From an uncultured Gammaproteobacteria bacterium (GTDB lineage: Bacteria > Pseudomonadota > Gammaproteobacteria > Arenicellales > JAANXG01): 64,000 bases of DNA. Position numbers and translations under genes: made by a program. Every line of letters begins with the position of its first letter. Position 1 is the stretch's first letter. Location of the stretch: NCBI GenBank assembly GCA_947258975.1, contig CAMYKK010000003.1:212503-276502 (forward strand). Reading direction: 5' to 3'. Of this stretch, positions 16,638-25,725 are shown piece by piece. The notes beneath the pieces are model-generated. The model was not told where the DNA came from, made no database searches, and saw only the letters and a program-made list of their open reading frames with translations.

Positions 16638-17061
16638 TCGGCTACGCTATCGCCGGCGCGCTGCGGTTTCAAGTTTGGCCGAAACGCCCATCTCTGGCGG
16701 CGAACAACCAAACTGATTGCCGGAGTTGTACGACCGGTTGGCGATCCGGAAAAAACGAGGCCGCAGACTCCGACCTCCTTTTTTCTTCAGCGCAAGCACA
16801 GCGGGGGCTCAGCTGCGCGCGTCCGGTGCCAGTATCCGGGATCCTGGTGAGTCATGCGAGCTAGTTGTCCGGCGTGTGCGGAGGACCCGCTTACGGCAAA
16901 GGGCTCATACCCGTCTCATCCACCATGCTGCGAGCCGCAGTTATCAGCGGCACGGTTGCTTGGTGCCGGTTTTATCCACGGAAGTGGTATGATCAGAGTC
17001 TGGAACTTCGCGAGTTTTTTCCTTTCGAATACAGTCCACGAAACAGACTTCGCACTCACGC
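16638..17061. other. Intergenic region before the RND efflux genes
   Basis: No supportable gene in 424 bases. Short overlapping plus-strand frames here share no family features. The region should hold the efflux promoter and contains the hairpin at 16750-16785. Confidence 0.5.
16750..16785. repeat. Decayed copy of the palindromic terminator-like element found at 63.9 kb
   Basis: AAAAAACGAGG and CCTCCTTTTTT bracket GCAGACTCCGAC. The A-run, CAGACTCCGACC core and T-run match the perfect palindrome at 63930-63970, but the left arm has lost its TCGGAG half. It may still fold through the outer AAAAAA/TTTTTT and GAGG/CCTC arms as a bidirectional terminator. Confidence 0.45.
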
Positions 17062-18138
17062 ATGGTATTTCGTTGTTTACGCGCTGCCGCTGTAGCCCTT
17101 GTATTGCTGCCGGTGCTGTCCTGGGGGCAAACTGAACAGCGGTCCCCCGGAGGGTCACGACCAGCCTTAGTCAAGGTGGCGATAGCCAAACAGATGCGCA
17201 TGGCGCCCACCGTATGGTTGCCGGGCTCTATTGTTAGCCGAGACGACGCGCGCGTGGCGGCGGAAGTAGACGGCCGGCTGGTGGGTGTCGCGGAGGTAGG
17301 TGCGCGCGTCAATACCGGCGATCAGCTGGCCCGCATCGACGACAGCGAACTCAAGATTCTCAAGGTTGAGGCCGAAGCGGTGGTCTTACGCGAACGTGCA
17401 AAGCGGCAGTTCGCCGAACAAGAGCTTTCGCGCCTCAAAAGTTTGGCCGGTAAAGGGCTGGTCACAAAGAACCGATTGGATCAGGCGCGGGCGCAGCGCG
17501 ACGCAGCGGATGGTGAGTGGCAGGTTGCGAAAGCACGCCTGGATGGTGCGCAGGATCGGCTGAACGATACCATTATTGCAGCGCCGTTTCCCGGCGTTGT
17601 CGCGGAGCGTTACCGCCGTGTCGGCGAACGCGTGAGCGCGGGCGACGAGGTGATCCGCCTCGTTAATCCGGAGTCGCTGGAAGCTCAGGTACGCATACCT
17701 CCGGCAAGCCTGCCACATGTAACCCTCGGTGCCGAGGTTCGCGTGCGCGCTAATCCTTCCCAGACCAACGCGCAAGTGCGTTCCGTGGTACCCATAGGAG
17801 ACGATCGATCCCGGCTGTACGATGTGCGCCTGACAATCCGCGACGCGTATTGGCCCGCGGGCACCACGGTGAGGGTCGCGGTGCCGACCGCGAAACCCAA
17901 ACAGGTTGTCGCCGTGCCTCGAGATGCGCTGGTTCTGCGGCCATCTGACGTGTCCGTGTTTCGAGTTGGTGAAGACGGCAAGGCAGAGCTCCTGCGTGTG
18001 CGAACCGGGCTCGCCGAGGGGGAGCTGATTGAGGTGATTGGAGACATCCAACCGGACGATCAGGTCATCACTCGTGGTGGCGAGCTGTTGCGTCCGGGTC
18101 AAGCATTGCAAATCATGCCGGACGAAAAACCGCAATGA
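17062..18138 (+). CDS. RND efflux periplasmic adaptor (membrane fusion protein)
   Basis: A 358-residue HlyD-type adaptor linking an inner-membrane RND pump to an outer-membrane channel. It has an N-terminal signal peptide (ending about SWGQ), a lipoyl/barrel-sandwich part (AAEVDGRLVGVAEVGARVNTG), a coiled-coil hairpin around residues 110-165 (VLRERAKRQFAEQELSRLKS and beyond), and the matching AAPFPGVVAERYRRVGERVSAG second half. The RND permease starts four bases after the stop, so the two are translated together. No outer-membrane factor is encoded nearby; the pump probably borrows a TolC-type channel. Confidence 0.92.
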   Translation: MVFRCLRAAAVALVLLPVLSWGQTEQRSPGGSRPALVKVAIAKQMRMAPTVWLPGSIVSRDDARVAAEVDGRLVGVAEVGARVNTGDQLARIDDSELKILKVEAEAVVLRERAKRQFAEQELSRLKSLAGKGLVTKNRLDQARAQRDAADGEWQVAKARLDGAQDRLNDTIIAAPFPGVVAERYRRVGERVSAGDEVIRLVNPESLEAQVRIPPASLPHVTLGAEVRVRANPSQTNAQVRSVVPIGDDRSRLYDVRLTIRDAYWPAGTTVRVAVPTAKPKQVVAVPRDALVLRPSDVSVFRVGEDGKAELLRVRTGLAEGELIEVIGDIQPDDQVITRGGELLRPGQALQIMPDEKPQ

Positions 18139-18142
18139 AGTC

Positions 18143-21100
18143 ATGAGTCCGACACGCCTTGCGCTCTCCAATCCGGTTGCGGTCGTGGTCGCAGTTTTAT
18201 TGGTGCTGTTGTTTGGAACCATCAGCCTGTCGCGATTGCCGGTTCAATTGACGCCCAATATCGAGAAGCCGGAAATCACCATCCGCCAGACTTGGCGGGC
18301 GGCAGCTCCCGAGGAAGTCGAAGCCGATTTGGTCGAAGCCCAGGAAGAAGTGTTCCGCGGCCTGCCCGGGGTGACCAACATCGTCTCCAAGGCCAGCCGT
18401 GGTCAGTCCGAGATCACTTTGACTTTTGATGTGGATACGAGCTTGGAGCGTAATCTGTTAGAGGTCCTCAATCGGCTGAACCGTGTGGCGAGTTATCCGG
18501 AGGACGCAGATGAGCCGGTGATCAGTGCGGTAGGCGGCGACAGTCGTGCCATAGCGTGGTTTATCGTCAAAGCGTTGCCCGGTAACCCGCGCCCCATCGA
18601 CAGCTATCAGGACTTTGTCGAAGAAGTGGTGCAGTCACGGTTTGAACGCGTGCCTGGTGTTGCGCTGTCTCAAGTATACGGAGGACGGGAGACGGAGATC
18701 CGGATCACCTTCGATCCCTATCGCGCCGCAAGCCTGGGCGTGGAGCTGCCGCGGGCCGCGCGCCTCGCCGGCAGCAGTAAGGATGCATCGGCCGGATTTA
18801 CCGATGTGGGCAAGCGTCGTTACACGCTGCGGTTCGCAGGCACTTTTCCGGTGGATGAGCTGCAAGAGATGGTGATTGAATGGCGGCAGGGGCGCCCGAT
18901 CCAATTGCGGGATGTCGCGAAGGTCGAGGCCCGGCTGGTGGACCGCAACAGTTTTGTCACTACCAACGGAACCAATGCAATCGCCGTAAACGCACACCGT
19001 GAACAAGGTGTTAACGTGTTGGAGGTCATGGCGGGACTGCGCAAGGCGGTCGCCGAGCTGCGGGAAGGACCGTTGCAACGCGCTGATCTCACCATCGAGC
19101 AGGTTTACGACGAGACGACCTACATCGATCGCTCCATCGAGATGCTGCGTAACAATCTTGTGTTGGGGATGATCCTTGCGATCAGCGTGCTATGGTGGTT
19201 TCTCCGCAAGTTTCGCGCCACTTTGATGGTGGCGGTGGCCATTCCACTGTCCCTTTTCGTCGCCTTTATGTTTATGGACGCAATGGGGCGCACCCTGAAT
19301 GTGATCTCGCTGGCCGGTCTGGCATTCGCGGTTGGTATGGTTCTGGATGCCAGTATCGTGGTGCTGGAAAACATATTGCGGCTCCGGGAGCAGGGAGACA
19401 CCCCATCGGACGCGGCGGAGCGTGGTGCCATCCAGGTATGGGGCGCGCTACTGGCCTCTACCGCGACGACGGTGGCGATCTTTCTACCCGTGGTCTTTTT
19501 GGAGAATGAGATCGGCCAGTTGTTCGGCGATCTGGCGTTGACTATCGCGGCGGCCATCGTCGCCTCGCTCGTGATTGCGTTGACCATCATTCCCACTGCT
19601 GCGAACCAGTTCATCCGCACCAAAACAATTCAAGATCCGCATCGCCATTGGTGGGATGCGGGTTGCCGGTTCGTGATGAGTTTGACCGCCACGCCCGGCC
19701 GCAGGTGGTTCTGGACTGCGGCGTTGCTGTCTGTGCCGGTGTTGATCGCCTACGTCTTGCTCCCGAAGGCGGATTATCTTCCAGAGGGTAACCGCAATCT
19801 GGTGTTTGCGTTTATTGTTCCGCCGCCGGGCTCGAGTATCGAATACATCGAAAAGGAGATGGGGCAGATTCTGGAAGCTCGCCTGCAACCCTATATGACC
19901 GGCGAAATGGAACCCAAGGTCAAATACTACTTTTTTGTGACCTTTTCCCGCGGCACATTCCTGGGTGCGCGAACCGAGGACCCGGAGCGGACCGCCGAAC
20001 TGGTGGCGGTGGTCAACGAGGCCGTCGCGGGCTTCCCGGACACCATTGCGTTCGCGAAACGCGCGTCTTTGTTTGGGGGGTTGTCGGGGGGGAACACCGT
20101 TGAGGTGGACATCCAGTCACGCAGTGTGCCGGAGCTGCTGCGAGCGGCGCTGATAGGACTTGGCGCGACCAACGAGGTGTTGCCCGGTTCTCGCGTACGG
20201 CCTCTGCCGGGCATCGTGCTTGCCGAGCCGGAATTGCGCTTGATTCCTGACGAGCGCCGCATCGCCGAGGCCGGGTGGGATCGCAGCATCATGTCGTCGG
20301 TGATTCGTGCCCTGGGCGATGGCTTGTTTGTCGGCGATTATTTCGACGGCGAAAAACGGCGCGACATTATCCTTCGCGCCGAACCCTGGGGCACGCCCGA
20401 GGAATTGGCGGCTATTCCCTTGGCGACACCGGACAGCGGTGTCGTGTCCGTTGGGGATCTGGTGCAAGTGCAACGCACCGCCGGACCCAATGAAATACGC
20501 CGCGTGAACCGTCGCCGCACGGTAACCTTGCAGGTCACACCACCCGAAGGAATGGCGTTGGAAACCGTAATCAGCACCCTGCGGGAAAAGGTGGAACCGA
20601 TCATAAAAAATGCACTACCAGAGGACGGCGTGATCAGCTATTCAGGTTCAGCGGACAAGCTCGATGTTGCCATCCAGACGATGAGTGGCACGTTCATCCT
20701 GGCTGTCGTGATTCTCTATTTGTTGATAAGCGCCCTATTTCGTTCATTTATTGATAGTCTGTTGGTAATCCTGGTGATTCCGCTCGCTACGGTTGGAGGT
20801 GTTGCCGCGCTCGAGTTGGTGAATGTCGTCGTCCCTCAGCCCATGGACCTGTTGACGATGATCGGTTTCATCATCTTGCTCGGGCTGGTGGTCAACAACG
20901 CGATCCTGCTGGTGCATCAAACGCGCGCTGCGGAGCGTGAAGGTAGTCCGCGCCGTCAGGCGGTGGAACAGGCGGTGCGCGTGCGGCTGCGCCCGATTTT
21001 CATGAGCACCTTGACCAGTCTATTTGGGATATTGCCCCTGCTGGTTAATCCCGGCGCTGGCAGTGAGTTGTATCGGGGTTTGGCGGCAGTGATCGTCGGC

Positions 21101-21211
21101 GGCCTGGGTGTGAGCACGATCTTTACCCTGATCCTGCTCCCCAGCCTGTTGCGGATGGGAGAATCCAACACCGGTACGGAAACCGTGTCGACCCAGCCGG
21201 CGGTGTCCTAA
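18143..21211 (+). CDS. RND-family efflux permease with altered proton-relay residues
   Basis: A 1022-residue AcrB-superfamily proton-driven exporter with twelve expected membrane segments and two large periplasmic loops. I chose ATG 18143, five bases after the adaptor stop codon, which gives the usual SNPVAVVVAVLLV first helix. In AcrB the proton relay uses Asp407-Asp408 and Lys940. Here the matching TM4 motif is GMVLDASIVVLEN, so Asp402 is kept but Asp408 becomes Ala403. The TM10 motif is GLVVNNAILLV, so Lys940 becomes Asn918. It is therefore not a classical multidrug AcrB. Such variants occur in uncharacterised RND groups, and the substrate is unknown. Confidence 0.93.
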   Translation: MSPTRLALSNPVAVVVAVLLVLLFGTISLSRLPVQLTPNIEKPEITIRQTWRAAAPEEVEADLVEAQEEVFRGLPGVTNIVSKASRGQSEITLTFDVDTSLERNLLEVLNRLNRVASYPEDADEPVISAVGGDSRAIAWFIVKALPGNPRPIDSYQDFVEEVVQSRFERVPGVALSQVYGGRETEIRITFDPYRAASLGVELPRAARLAGSSKDASAGFTDVGKRRYTLRFAGTFPVDELQEMVIEWRQGRPIQLRDVAKVEARLVDRNSFVTTNGTNAIAVNAHREQGVNVLEVMAGLRKAVAELREGPLQRADLTIEQVYDETTYIDRSIEMLRNNLVLGMILAISVLWWFLRKFRATLMVAVAIPLSLFVAFMFMDAMGRTLNVISLAGLAFAVGMVLDASIVVLENILRLREQGDTPSDAAERGAIQVWGALLASTATTVAIFLPVVFLENEIGQLFGDLALTIAAAIVASLVIALTIIPTAANQFIRTKTIQDPHRHWWDAGCRFVMSLTATPGRRWFWTAALLSVPVLIAYVLLPKADYLPEGNRNLVFAFIVPPPGSSIEYIEKEMGQILEARLQPYMTGEMEPKVKYYFFVTFSRGTFLGARTEDPERTAELVAVVNEAVAGFPDTIAFAKRASLFGGLSGGNTVEVDIQSRSVPELLRAALIGLGATNEVLPGSRVRPLPGIVLAEPELRLIPDERRIAEAGWDRSIMSSVIRALGDGLFVGDYFDGEKRRDIILRAEPWGTPEELAAIPLATPDSGVVSVGDLVQVQRTAGPNEIRRVNRRRTVTLQVTPPEGMALETVISTLREKVEPIIKNALPEDGVISYSGSADKLDVAIQTMSGTFILAVVILYLLISALFRSFIDSLLVILVIPLATVGGVAALELVNVVVPQPMDLLTMIGFIILLGLVVNNAILLVHQTRAAEREGSPRRQAVEQAVRVRLRPIFMSTLTSLFGILPLLVNPGAGSELYRGLAAVIVGGLGVSTIFTLILLPSLLRMGESNTGTETVSTQPAVS

Positions 21212-21232
21212 GTCCGCTGCAGACGGCTAGGC

Positions 21233-21979
21233 ATGGAATACTCGCAGGACGGGCACTCGTTTTGGTTCTTGGCCCTAATTGCCCTGGCCGCCGCCCTGTA
21301 CTCATCGGTGGGACAAGGGGGAGGCTCCGGTTACCTCGCAGTCATGGCGATGTACGGGGTGACGCCCGCCCATATGAAACCCGCCGCGCTGGTAATGAAC
21401 GTGTTCGTCGCCTCGATAGTGTGGTATCGATATTACCGGGACGGTGACTTCAAATGGGATTTATTCTGGCCCTTTGCGGCGACATCAATCCCCATGGCCT
21501 TCGTCGGTGGGGTGCTGACACTGCATGCCGCGGCGTATCGCGTGATCGTAGCCTTGGCGTTGTTGGCGGCATCGATGCGCATCCTTTGGCGGCCGCTGCA
21601 TGCCGGTCAGATAAGGCGGCCTGCGTGGTCCGTCATGATCGTGATCGGAGCGGTTCTGGGATTGGTCAGTGGCATCACCGGTGTCGGAGGCGGTATATTC
21701 TTGAGCCCCTTGCTGCTGCTGTTTCGCTGGTGCTCTCTTTCCGAGACGTTCGCACTCTCAGCCGGGTTTATTTGGGTAAATTCGGTGGCCGGCGCCTGCG
21801 GCTACGCCTTCACAGGCAATGCATGGCCGCCGGAATTGGTTTGGCTGGTGCTGGCGGCCTTGGCCGGCACCGCAGTAGGCGTGAGCGTGCTTGCGCAAAG
21901 CGGGAAGCCACAGACTTTGCAGCGCATCCTGGGAGCGGTGCTGATGGTCGCGGCACTACGAATGCTGATTGGTACATAG
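21233..21979 (+). CDS. TSUP-family (TauE/SafE) permease
   Basis: A 248-residue membrane protein of the TSUP family with about eight hydrophobic segments. The half-repeat motifs are YSSVGQGGGSGYLAVMAMYG near residues 23-43 and GLVSGITGVGGGIFLSPLLL in the middle. These proteins move sulfite, sulfonates or related anions. It follows the RND permease by 21 bases on the same strand and may be cotranscribed with it. It differs clearly from the TSUP protein at 15.9 kb, so the two are probably not functional duplicates. Confidence 0.87.
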   Translation: MEYSQDGHSFWFLALIALAAALYSSVGQGGGSGYLAVMAMYGVTPAHMKPAALVMNVFVASIVWYRYYRDGDFKWDLFWPFAATSIPMAFVGGVLTLHAAAYRVIVALALLAASMRILWRPLHAGQIRRPAWSVMIVIGAVLGLVSGITGVGGGIFLSPLLLLFRWCSLSETFALSAGFIWVNSVAGACGYAFTGNAWPPELVWLVLAALAGTAVGVSVLAQSGKPQTLQRILGAVLMVAALRMLIGT

Positions 21980-21988
21980 CGATTAACG

Positions 21989-22600
21989 ATGCACGAGTGT
22001 TTTGATCTGCGTGTTATTAAACAGCGATTGGCCGGCTATTCGGCGCAACGTATGGCGGTGGGCAACAACAGGCACGCGGCCGTAGCCATGATACTTCGGC
22101 AGAAAGATCCTCACGTGGAGCTGTTATTGATCGAACGCGCCCGGCGCAGCGGAGATCCGTGGTCCGGGCAGATGGCTTTCCCCGGGGGCATGGTGGAGCC
22201 GTCCGATCACGGTGCACGGGCGGCGGCGGAACGTGAGACCGGTGAAGAAATCGGATTGACTCTCGTTGCACGCGATTACTTGGGCCGCATTGACGACATG
22301 CAGGGCCGGCATCGGGGGCACCCCAGTGGGATCATCGTGTCGGCTTATGTGTACATGGCGAATGGCGAGTTTGTGCCGCAACGCAATCATGAGGTTCGCG
22401 ATGTATTGTGGGTGCCATTGACCATATTCGCAGAGCATGCGCGTGGCGTTGAGGTGCGGCATCCAGCCGCGCCGGAAGAACGTTTCCGCGGCATCCGGGT
22501 ATCGGATAACTCCGATCAAATCGTGTGGGGTTTGACGCACCGGTTCCTCACGGCCTTCTTCCGGATCCTGGAAGTTGATGTCGTCGGTGCTGGTGGTTAG
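21989..22600 (+). CDS. Nudix hydrolase, NudL-like (CoA pyrophosphatase type)
   Basis: A 203-residue Nudix hydrolase. The stretch SGQMAFPGGMVEPSDHGARAA followed by ERETGEEIGL is the NudL-type version of the Nudix box, with the catalytic RE...EE core and the GQ..FPGG opening typical of CoA and acyl-CoA pyrophosphatases. It would release 3',5'-ADP and phosphopantetheine from CoA thioesters. It starts nine bases after the TSUP gene and could share its transcript. Other nucleotide substrates are possible. Confidence 0.82.
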   Translation: MHECFDLRVIKQRLAGYSAQRMAVGNNRHAAVAMILRQKDPHVELLLIERARRSGDPWSGQMAFPGGMVEPSDHGARAAAERETGEEIGLTLVARDYLGRIDDMQGRHRGHPSGIIVSAYVYMANGEFVPQRNHEVRDVLWVPLTIFAEHARGVEVRHPAAPEERFRGIRVSDNSDQIVWGLTHRFLTAFFRILEVDVVGAGG

Positions 22601-22699
22601 CAGGGACCAGCGATACATTCCTTACATAAAGTTGCGGGTTGTGGCGTGTGGTAAGATTAAGCGACTATTAGAGACTAAAGATTTTACCTGGAGGCAATC

Positions 22700-23296
22700 A
22701 TGGCGCGCACGTTATCGACCATGCTGGAGCTCGGAACGCCGGCCCCGGATTTCCGGTTGCCAAATACTAATCCGTCCTGCGGCGGCGAGGTGGTGTCGTT
22801 ATCAGACTTCTCAGAAGCCAGGGCGTTACTGGTGGCCTTTATATGTAATCACTGCCCCTACGTGATCCACATACGCGATGAATTTGTGCGATTCGTTTCG
22901 GAATATCAAGCACAGGGATTGTCCGTGGTAGCCATTAGTGCCAACGATGTATCATCGCATCCCGCTGACGGGCCCGACAGCATGGCCGACACTGCAAGAC
23001 AGTGTGGTTTTACGTTCCCGTATCTTTATGACGAGACGCAGCAGGTGGCCCAAGCCTATCAAGCGGCTTGCACACCGGATTTCTTTTTATTTGACGCCGA
23101 GCATAAACTTTTCTATCGCGGACAGTTCGATAAGTCCCGCCCTAGAAACAGTGAATCCATCAACGGGGAAGATCTGCGTGCTGCGGCAAGCGCCGCGATC
23201 GCTGGACAGGCGGCGCCGTTGGAGCAAATCCCGAGCATGGGATGCAATATCAAGTGGAAGAGCGGTAACGAGCCGGTATATGCCATCAGTGCTTGA
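22700..23296 (+). CDS. Peroxiredoxin/thioredoxin-fold protein (AhpC/TSA-like)
   Basis: A 198-residue cytosolic thioredoxin-fold protein of the redoxin group. The opening GTPAPDFRLPN is typical of AhpC/TSA and TlpA-like proteins, and the active-site region reads FICNHCPYV, a CxxC motif followed by Pro. Later VAISANDVSSHPADGPDSM and a conserved Cys in AACTPDFFLF (TPDFFLFD motif) match a family of predicted thiol oxidoreductases of unknown substrate. TGGAGG precedes the ATG. It stands between a Nudix hydrolase and a cation antiporter. Confidence 0.85.
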   Translation: MARTLSTMLELGTPAPDFRLPNTNPSCGGEVVSLSDFSEARALLVAFICNHCPYVIHIRDEFVRFVSEYQAQGLSVVAISANDVSSHPADGPDSMADTARQCGFTFPYLYDETQQVAQAYQAACTPDFFLFDAEHKLFYRGQFDKSRPRNSESINGEDLRAAASAAIAGQAAPLEQIPSMGCNIKWKSGNEPVYAISA

Positions 23297-23413
23297 CGTG
23301 CGCGCTCTGTCGAGTGTGCCGCAGCGTCACTAGAACACCGTGCACAAACTCGGGGGTTGTGCGACCGGAGGTCCCGCGAGGCTTCCTGTAGCCCACCGCT
23401 CTGGAAAGATGTA

Positions 23414-24583
23414 ATGAACGACGAATCCATCGTGTTTTCGATCTTTCTGATCTTTACCGGAGCGGCGATCGCCGCCACTATTGCGCTGTTTGCGCGTCAG
23501 GCACTGCTCATAGGCTACATAGTCCTTGGCGCCATCACCGGCCCATGGGGACTGGGGCTGGTATCCGATGCGGATCTGATTCGCGATATCGCCCACATCG
23601 GAATCATATTCCTACTGTTTTTGTTGGGCTTGAACCTGTATCCACAGAAACTCCTGCAACTGCTTCGGGAAACGACGTTGATAACAATCGCCACGTCGGT
23701 GGTGTTTGGCGCGTTGGGTTGGGTAGTCGCGTATGGATTTGGATCAAGTGTCACCGACAGCATCGTGGTGGGAGTGGCGTCCATGTTTTCAAGCACCATC
23801 ATTGGGTTAAAGCTGCTTCCGACCACGGTGTTGCATCATCGTCACATGGGCGAAGTCATCATCAGTATATTGTTGTTGCAGGATCTCGTCGCAATAGTGG
23901 TGTTGCTGGTGATGCGGGGTCTTAGTCGAGGAGACGTTCCGATCACCGATGTCGGCTTTTTGCTGCTCGCATTGCCGATGCTGATCGGTGTTGCATATTT
24001 AGTCGAACGCTTTGTGTTGATAAGACTGCTCAGGCGTTTTGATAAGATTCAAGAATATGTCTTTCTGCTCGCCATCGGCTGGTGTCTGGGAATTGCCCAA
24101 CTAGCCAACGCGCTCGGCTTGTCTTACGAGATCGGAGCATTCGTTGCCGGGATCGCCGTGGCGACAAGTCCCATCGCCCGCTTTATCGCCGAGAGCTTGA
24201 GACCCTTGCGGGACTTCTTCCTGGTTATGTTCTTTTTTGCTCTCGGTGCCGGCTTGGATTTCGGAGTGATTACAAAGGTATGGGTGCCGGCTTTGGTCTT
24301 AGCCGTGGTCCTGTTGTCCTTGAAGCCGGTGGTGTTTAAATACTTGCTGACGAAGGTGGCGGAAAACGACAAGTTGGCCTGGGAAACGGGATGGCGCCTG
24401 GGGCAGATGAGCGAATTTTCGTTATTGATCGCGTTTGTCGCATTGGAGGCCGGATTGATCGCGGGTGAAGCAGGTTATTTGATTCATGTTGCCACCTTGT
24501 TTACGTTCGTCGGGTCGTCGTATCTCATTGTGTTTTGGTATCCAACTCCCATTGCCGTGTCTGATCGGTTGCGCCGTGACTAA
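23414..24583 (+). CDS. CPA2-family cation/proton antiporter (KefB-type membrane domain)
   Basis: A 389-residue membrane protein with about twelve hydrophobic segments and no C-terminal RCK/TrkA-N domain, so it is shorter than KefB or KefC. The family motif LGAITGPWGLG, the LLQDLVAIVVLL helix with the ion-binding Asp, and a Gly-rich EIGAFVAGIAVA helix are clear. It should exchange Na+ or K+ for protons. I start at ATG 23414 because the upstream extension is charged and has no Shine-Dalgarno; AAAGATGTA precedes the chosen start. Confidence 0.88.
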   Translation: MNDESIVFSIFLIFTGAAIAATIALFARQALLIGYIVLGAITGPWGLGLVSDADLIRDIAHIGIIFLLFLLGLNLYPQKLLQLLRETTLITIATSVVFGALGWVVAYGFGSSVTDSIVVGVASMFSSTIIGLKLLPTTVLHHRHMGEVIISILLLQDLVAIVVLLVMRGLSRGDVPITDVGFLLLALPMLIGVAYLVERFVLIRLLRRFDKIQEYVFLLAIGWCLGIAQLANALGLSYEIGAFVAGIAVATSPIARFIAESLRPLRDFFLVMFFFALGAGLDFGVITKVWVPALVLAVVLLSLKPVVFKYLLTKVAENDKLAWETGWRLGQMSEFSLLIAFVALEAGLIAGEAGYLIHVATLFTFVGSSYLIVFWYPTPIAVSDRLRRD

Positions 24584-24806
24584 GTTCGGCTGCTGGTTAC
24601 GCTTTAATTTGTTAACAACCCGTTGCCCTTTGTCGTGGCCGGGGCTGGGTCAGTCAGGGGTACCGGGCAGGCACTTGTAGTGCCAGTCTCCGCCCGCGCC
24701 GCGTTACCCAGGCAGCAGAAATGACACAAAACCGCGCTGTGCCAGCGAGACTCAATAGCACCGGTCGTGGTGTGCGTGCGCATGGCAAATGTGGTATCCA
24801 GGGATT

Positions 24807-25688
24807 ATGAGATCGGTTTTTATTATCGGTTGCGGTTATGTCGGGAGCCGGTTGGCGACGAAATGGCTGCTGCGGCGTGCGCCGGTCGCGGCACTCGCAC
24901 GTAACCGGGAGAGTGCTGAGAAACTCGTCAAAATCGGGGTGTCGACGGTGTCGGGGGATCTGTCGGATATTTGGAGTTTGCGGCGCCTGGATCTTACGGA
25001 TCGTTTGGTTTATTACCTGGCGCCACCGCCAGGTGGTGGCAGCAATGACCCGTGGATGCGGAATTTCGTGGCGGCATTGGGTGCGACGCGGCTCCCGGCG
25101 CGATGCATCCTGGTCAGCACCACCGGGGTGTATGGGGATCACCGGGGTGCGTGGGTGGATGAAGAGTCGGAACTTCGCCCGGGTACCGACCGGGCGCGAC
25201 GCCGTATCGACGCCGAGCGGGTACTGAGGACCTGGGGGCGAGTGCGGCGCGTGCCGGTGATCGTGCTGCGAGTACCCGGGATCTATGGGCCCGATCGTTT
25301 ACCTTTGGCGCGATTGCAGGCGGGTGAACCGGTGGTTCGTGAACAAGACAGCCCCTACACGAATCGTATTCACGTCGATGATTTGGTGCAGGCCTGCGTT
25401 GCGGCCGAGGACCGTGGTGTTGCGGATAACGTATACAATATATGTGATGGCAATCCGGGTACTATGAACGAGTACTTCAATGCCGTTGCCGATGGCTTCG
25501 ACTTGCCTAGACCGCCGGTGTTGACGATGGAGCAGGCCCGGACCCGGCTCACGCCCGCAATGCTTGCTTATCTATCCGAATCACGCCGATTACGCAATGA
25601 TAAGATGCTCCGTGAACTGCGCGTGCACCTGCGTTACCCTGACCTGGCGGCTGGAATAGCACAGATACAAAAAAAAGCGGGTAGGTGA
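24807..25688 (+). CDS. NAD(P)-dependent epimerase/dehydratase-like SDR protein (YeeZ type)
   Basis: A 293-residue extended SDR. The N-terminus FIIGCGYVGSRLA is the nucleotide-binding loop in the GCGYVG form seen in YeeZ-type proteins. VSTTGVYGD gives the Ser/Thr and Tyr region of the active site, and VLRVPGIYGP and NRIHVDDLV are typical downstream motifs. Substrate is unknown. I chose ATG 24807 to place the Rossmann strand at the very start. The stop codon lies inside the terminator hairpin at 25676-25700, so transcription from the facing repeat-protein gene ends here. Confidence 0.85.
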   Translation: MRSVFIIGCGYVGSRLATKWLLRRAPVAALARNRESAEKLVKIGVSTVSGDLSDIWSLRRLDLTDRLVYYLAPPPGGGSNDPWMRNFVAALGATRLPARCILVSTTGVYGDHRGAWVDEESELRPGTDRARRRIDAERVLRTWGRVRRVPVIVLRVPGIYGPDRLPLARLQAGEPVVREQDSPYTNRIHVDDLVQACVAAEDRGVADNVYNICDGNPGTMNEYFNAVADGFDLPRPPVLTMEQARTRLTPAMLAYLSESRRLRNDKMLRELRVHLRYPDLAAGIAQIQKKAGR

Positions 25689-25700
25689 ACCCTACCCGCT
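25668..25700 (-). terminator. Strong rho-independent terminator of the repeat-protein gene
   Basis: AGCGGGTAGG (25676-25685) pairs perfectly with CCTACCCGCT (25691-25700) around a 5-base loop. On the minus strand it is followed by an eight- to nine-base T-run. It lies 26 bases after the stop of the minus-strand repeat protein and contains the stop codon of the convergent SDR gene. Confidence 0.9.
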
Positions 25701-25725
25701 TCGCGGACTGTGTTGCGGTGCCGCT

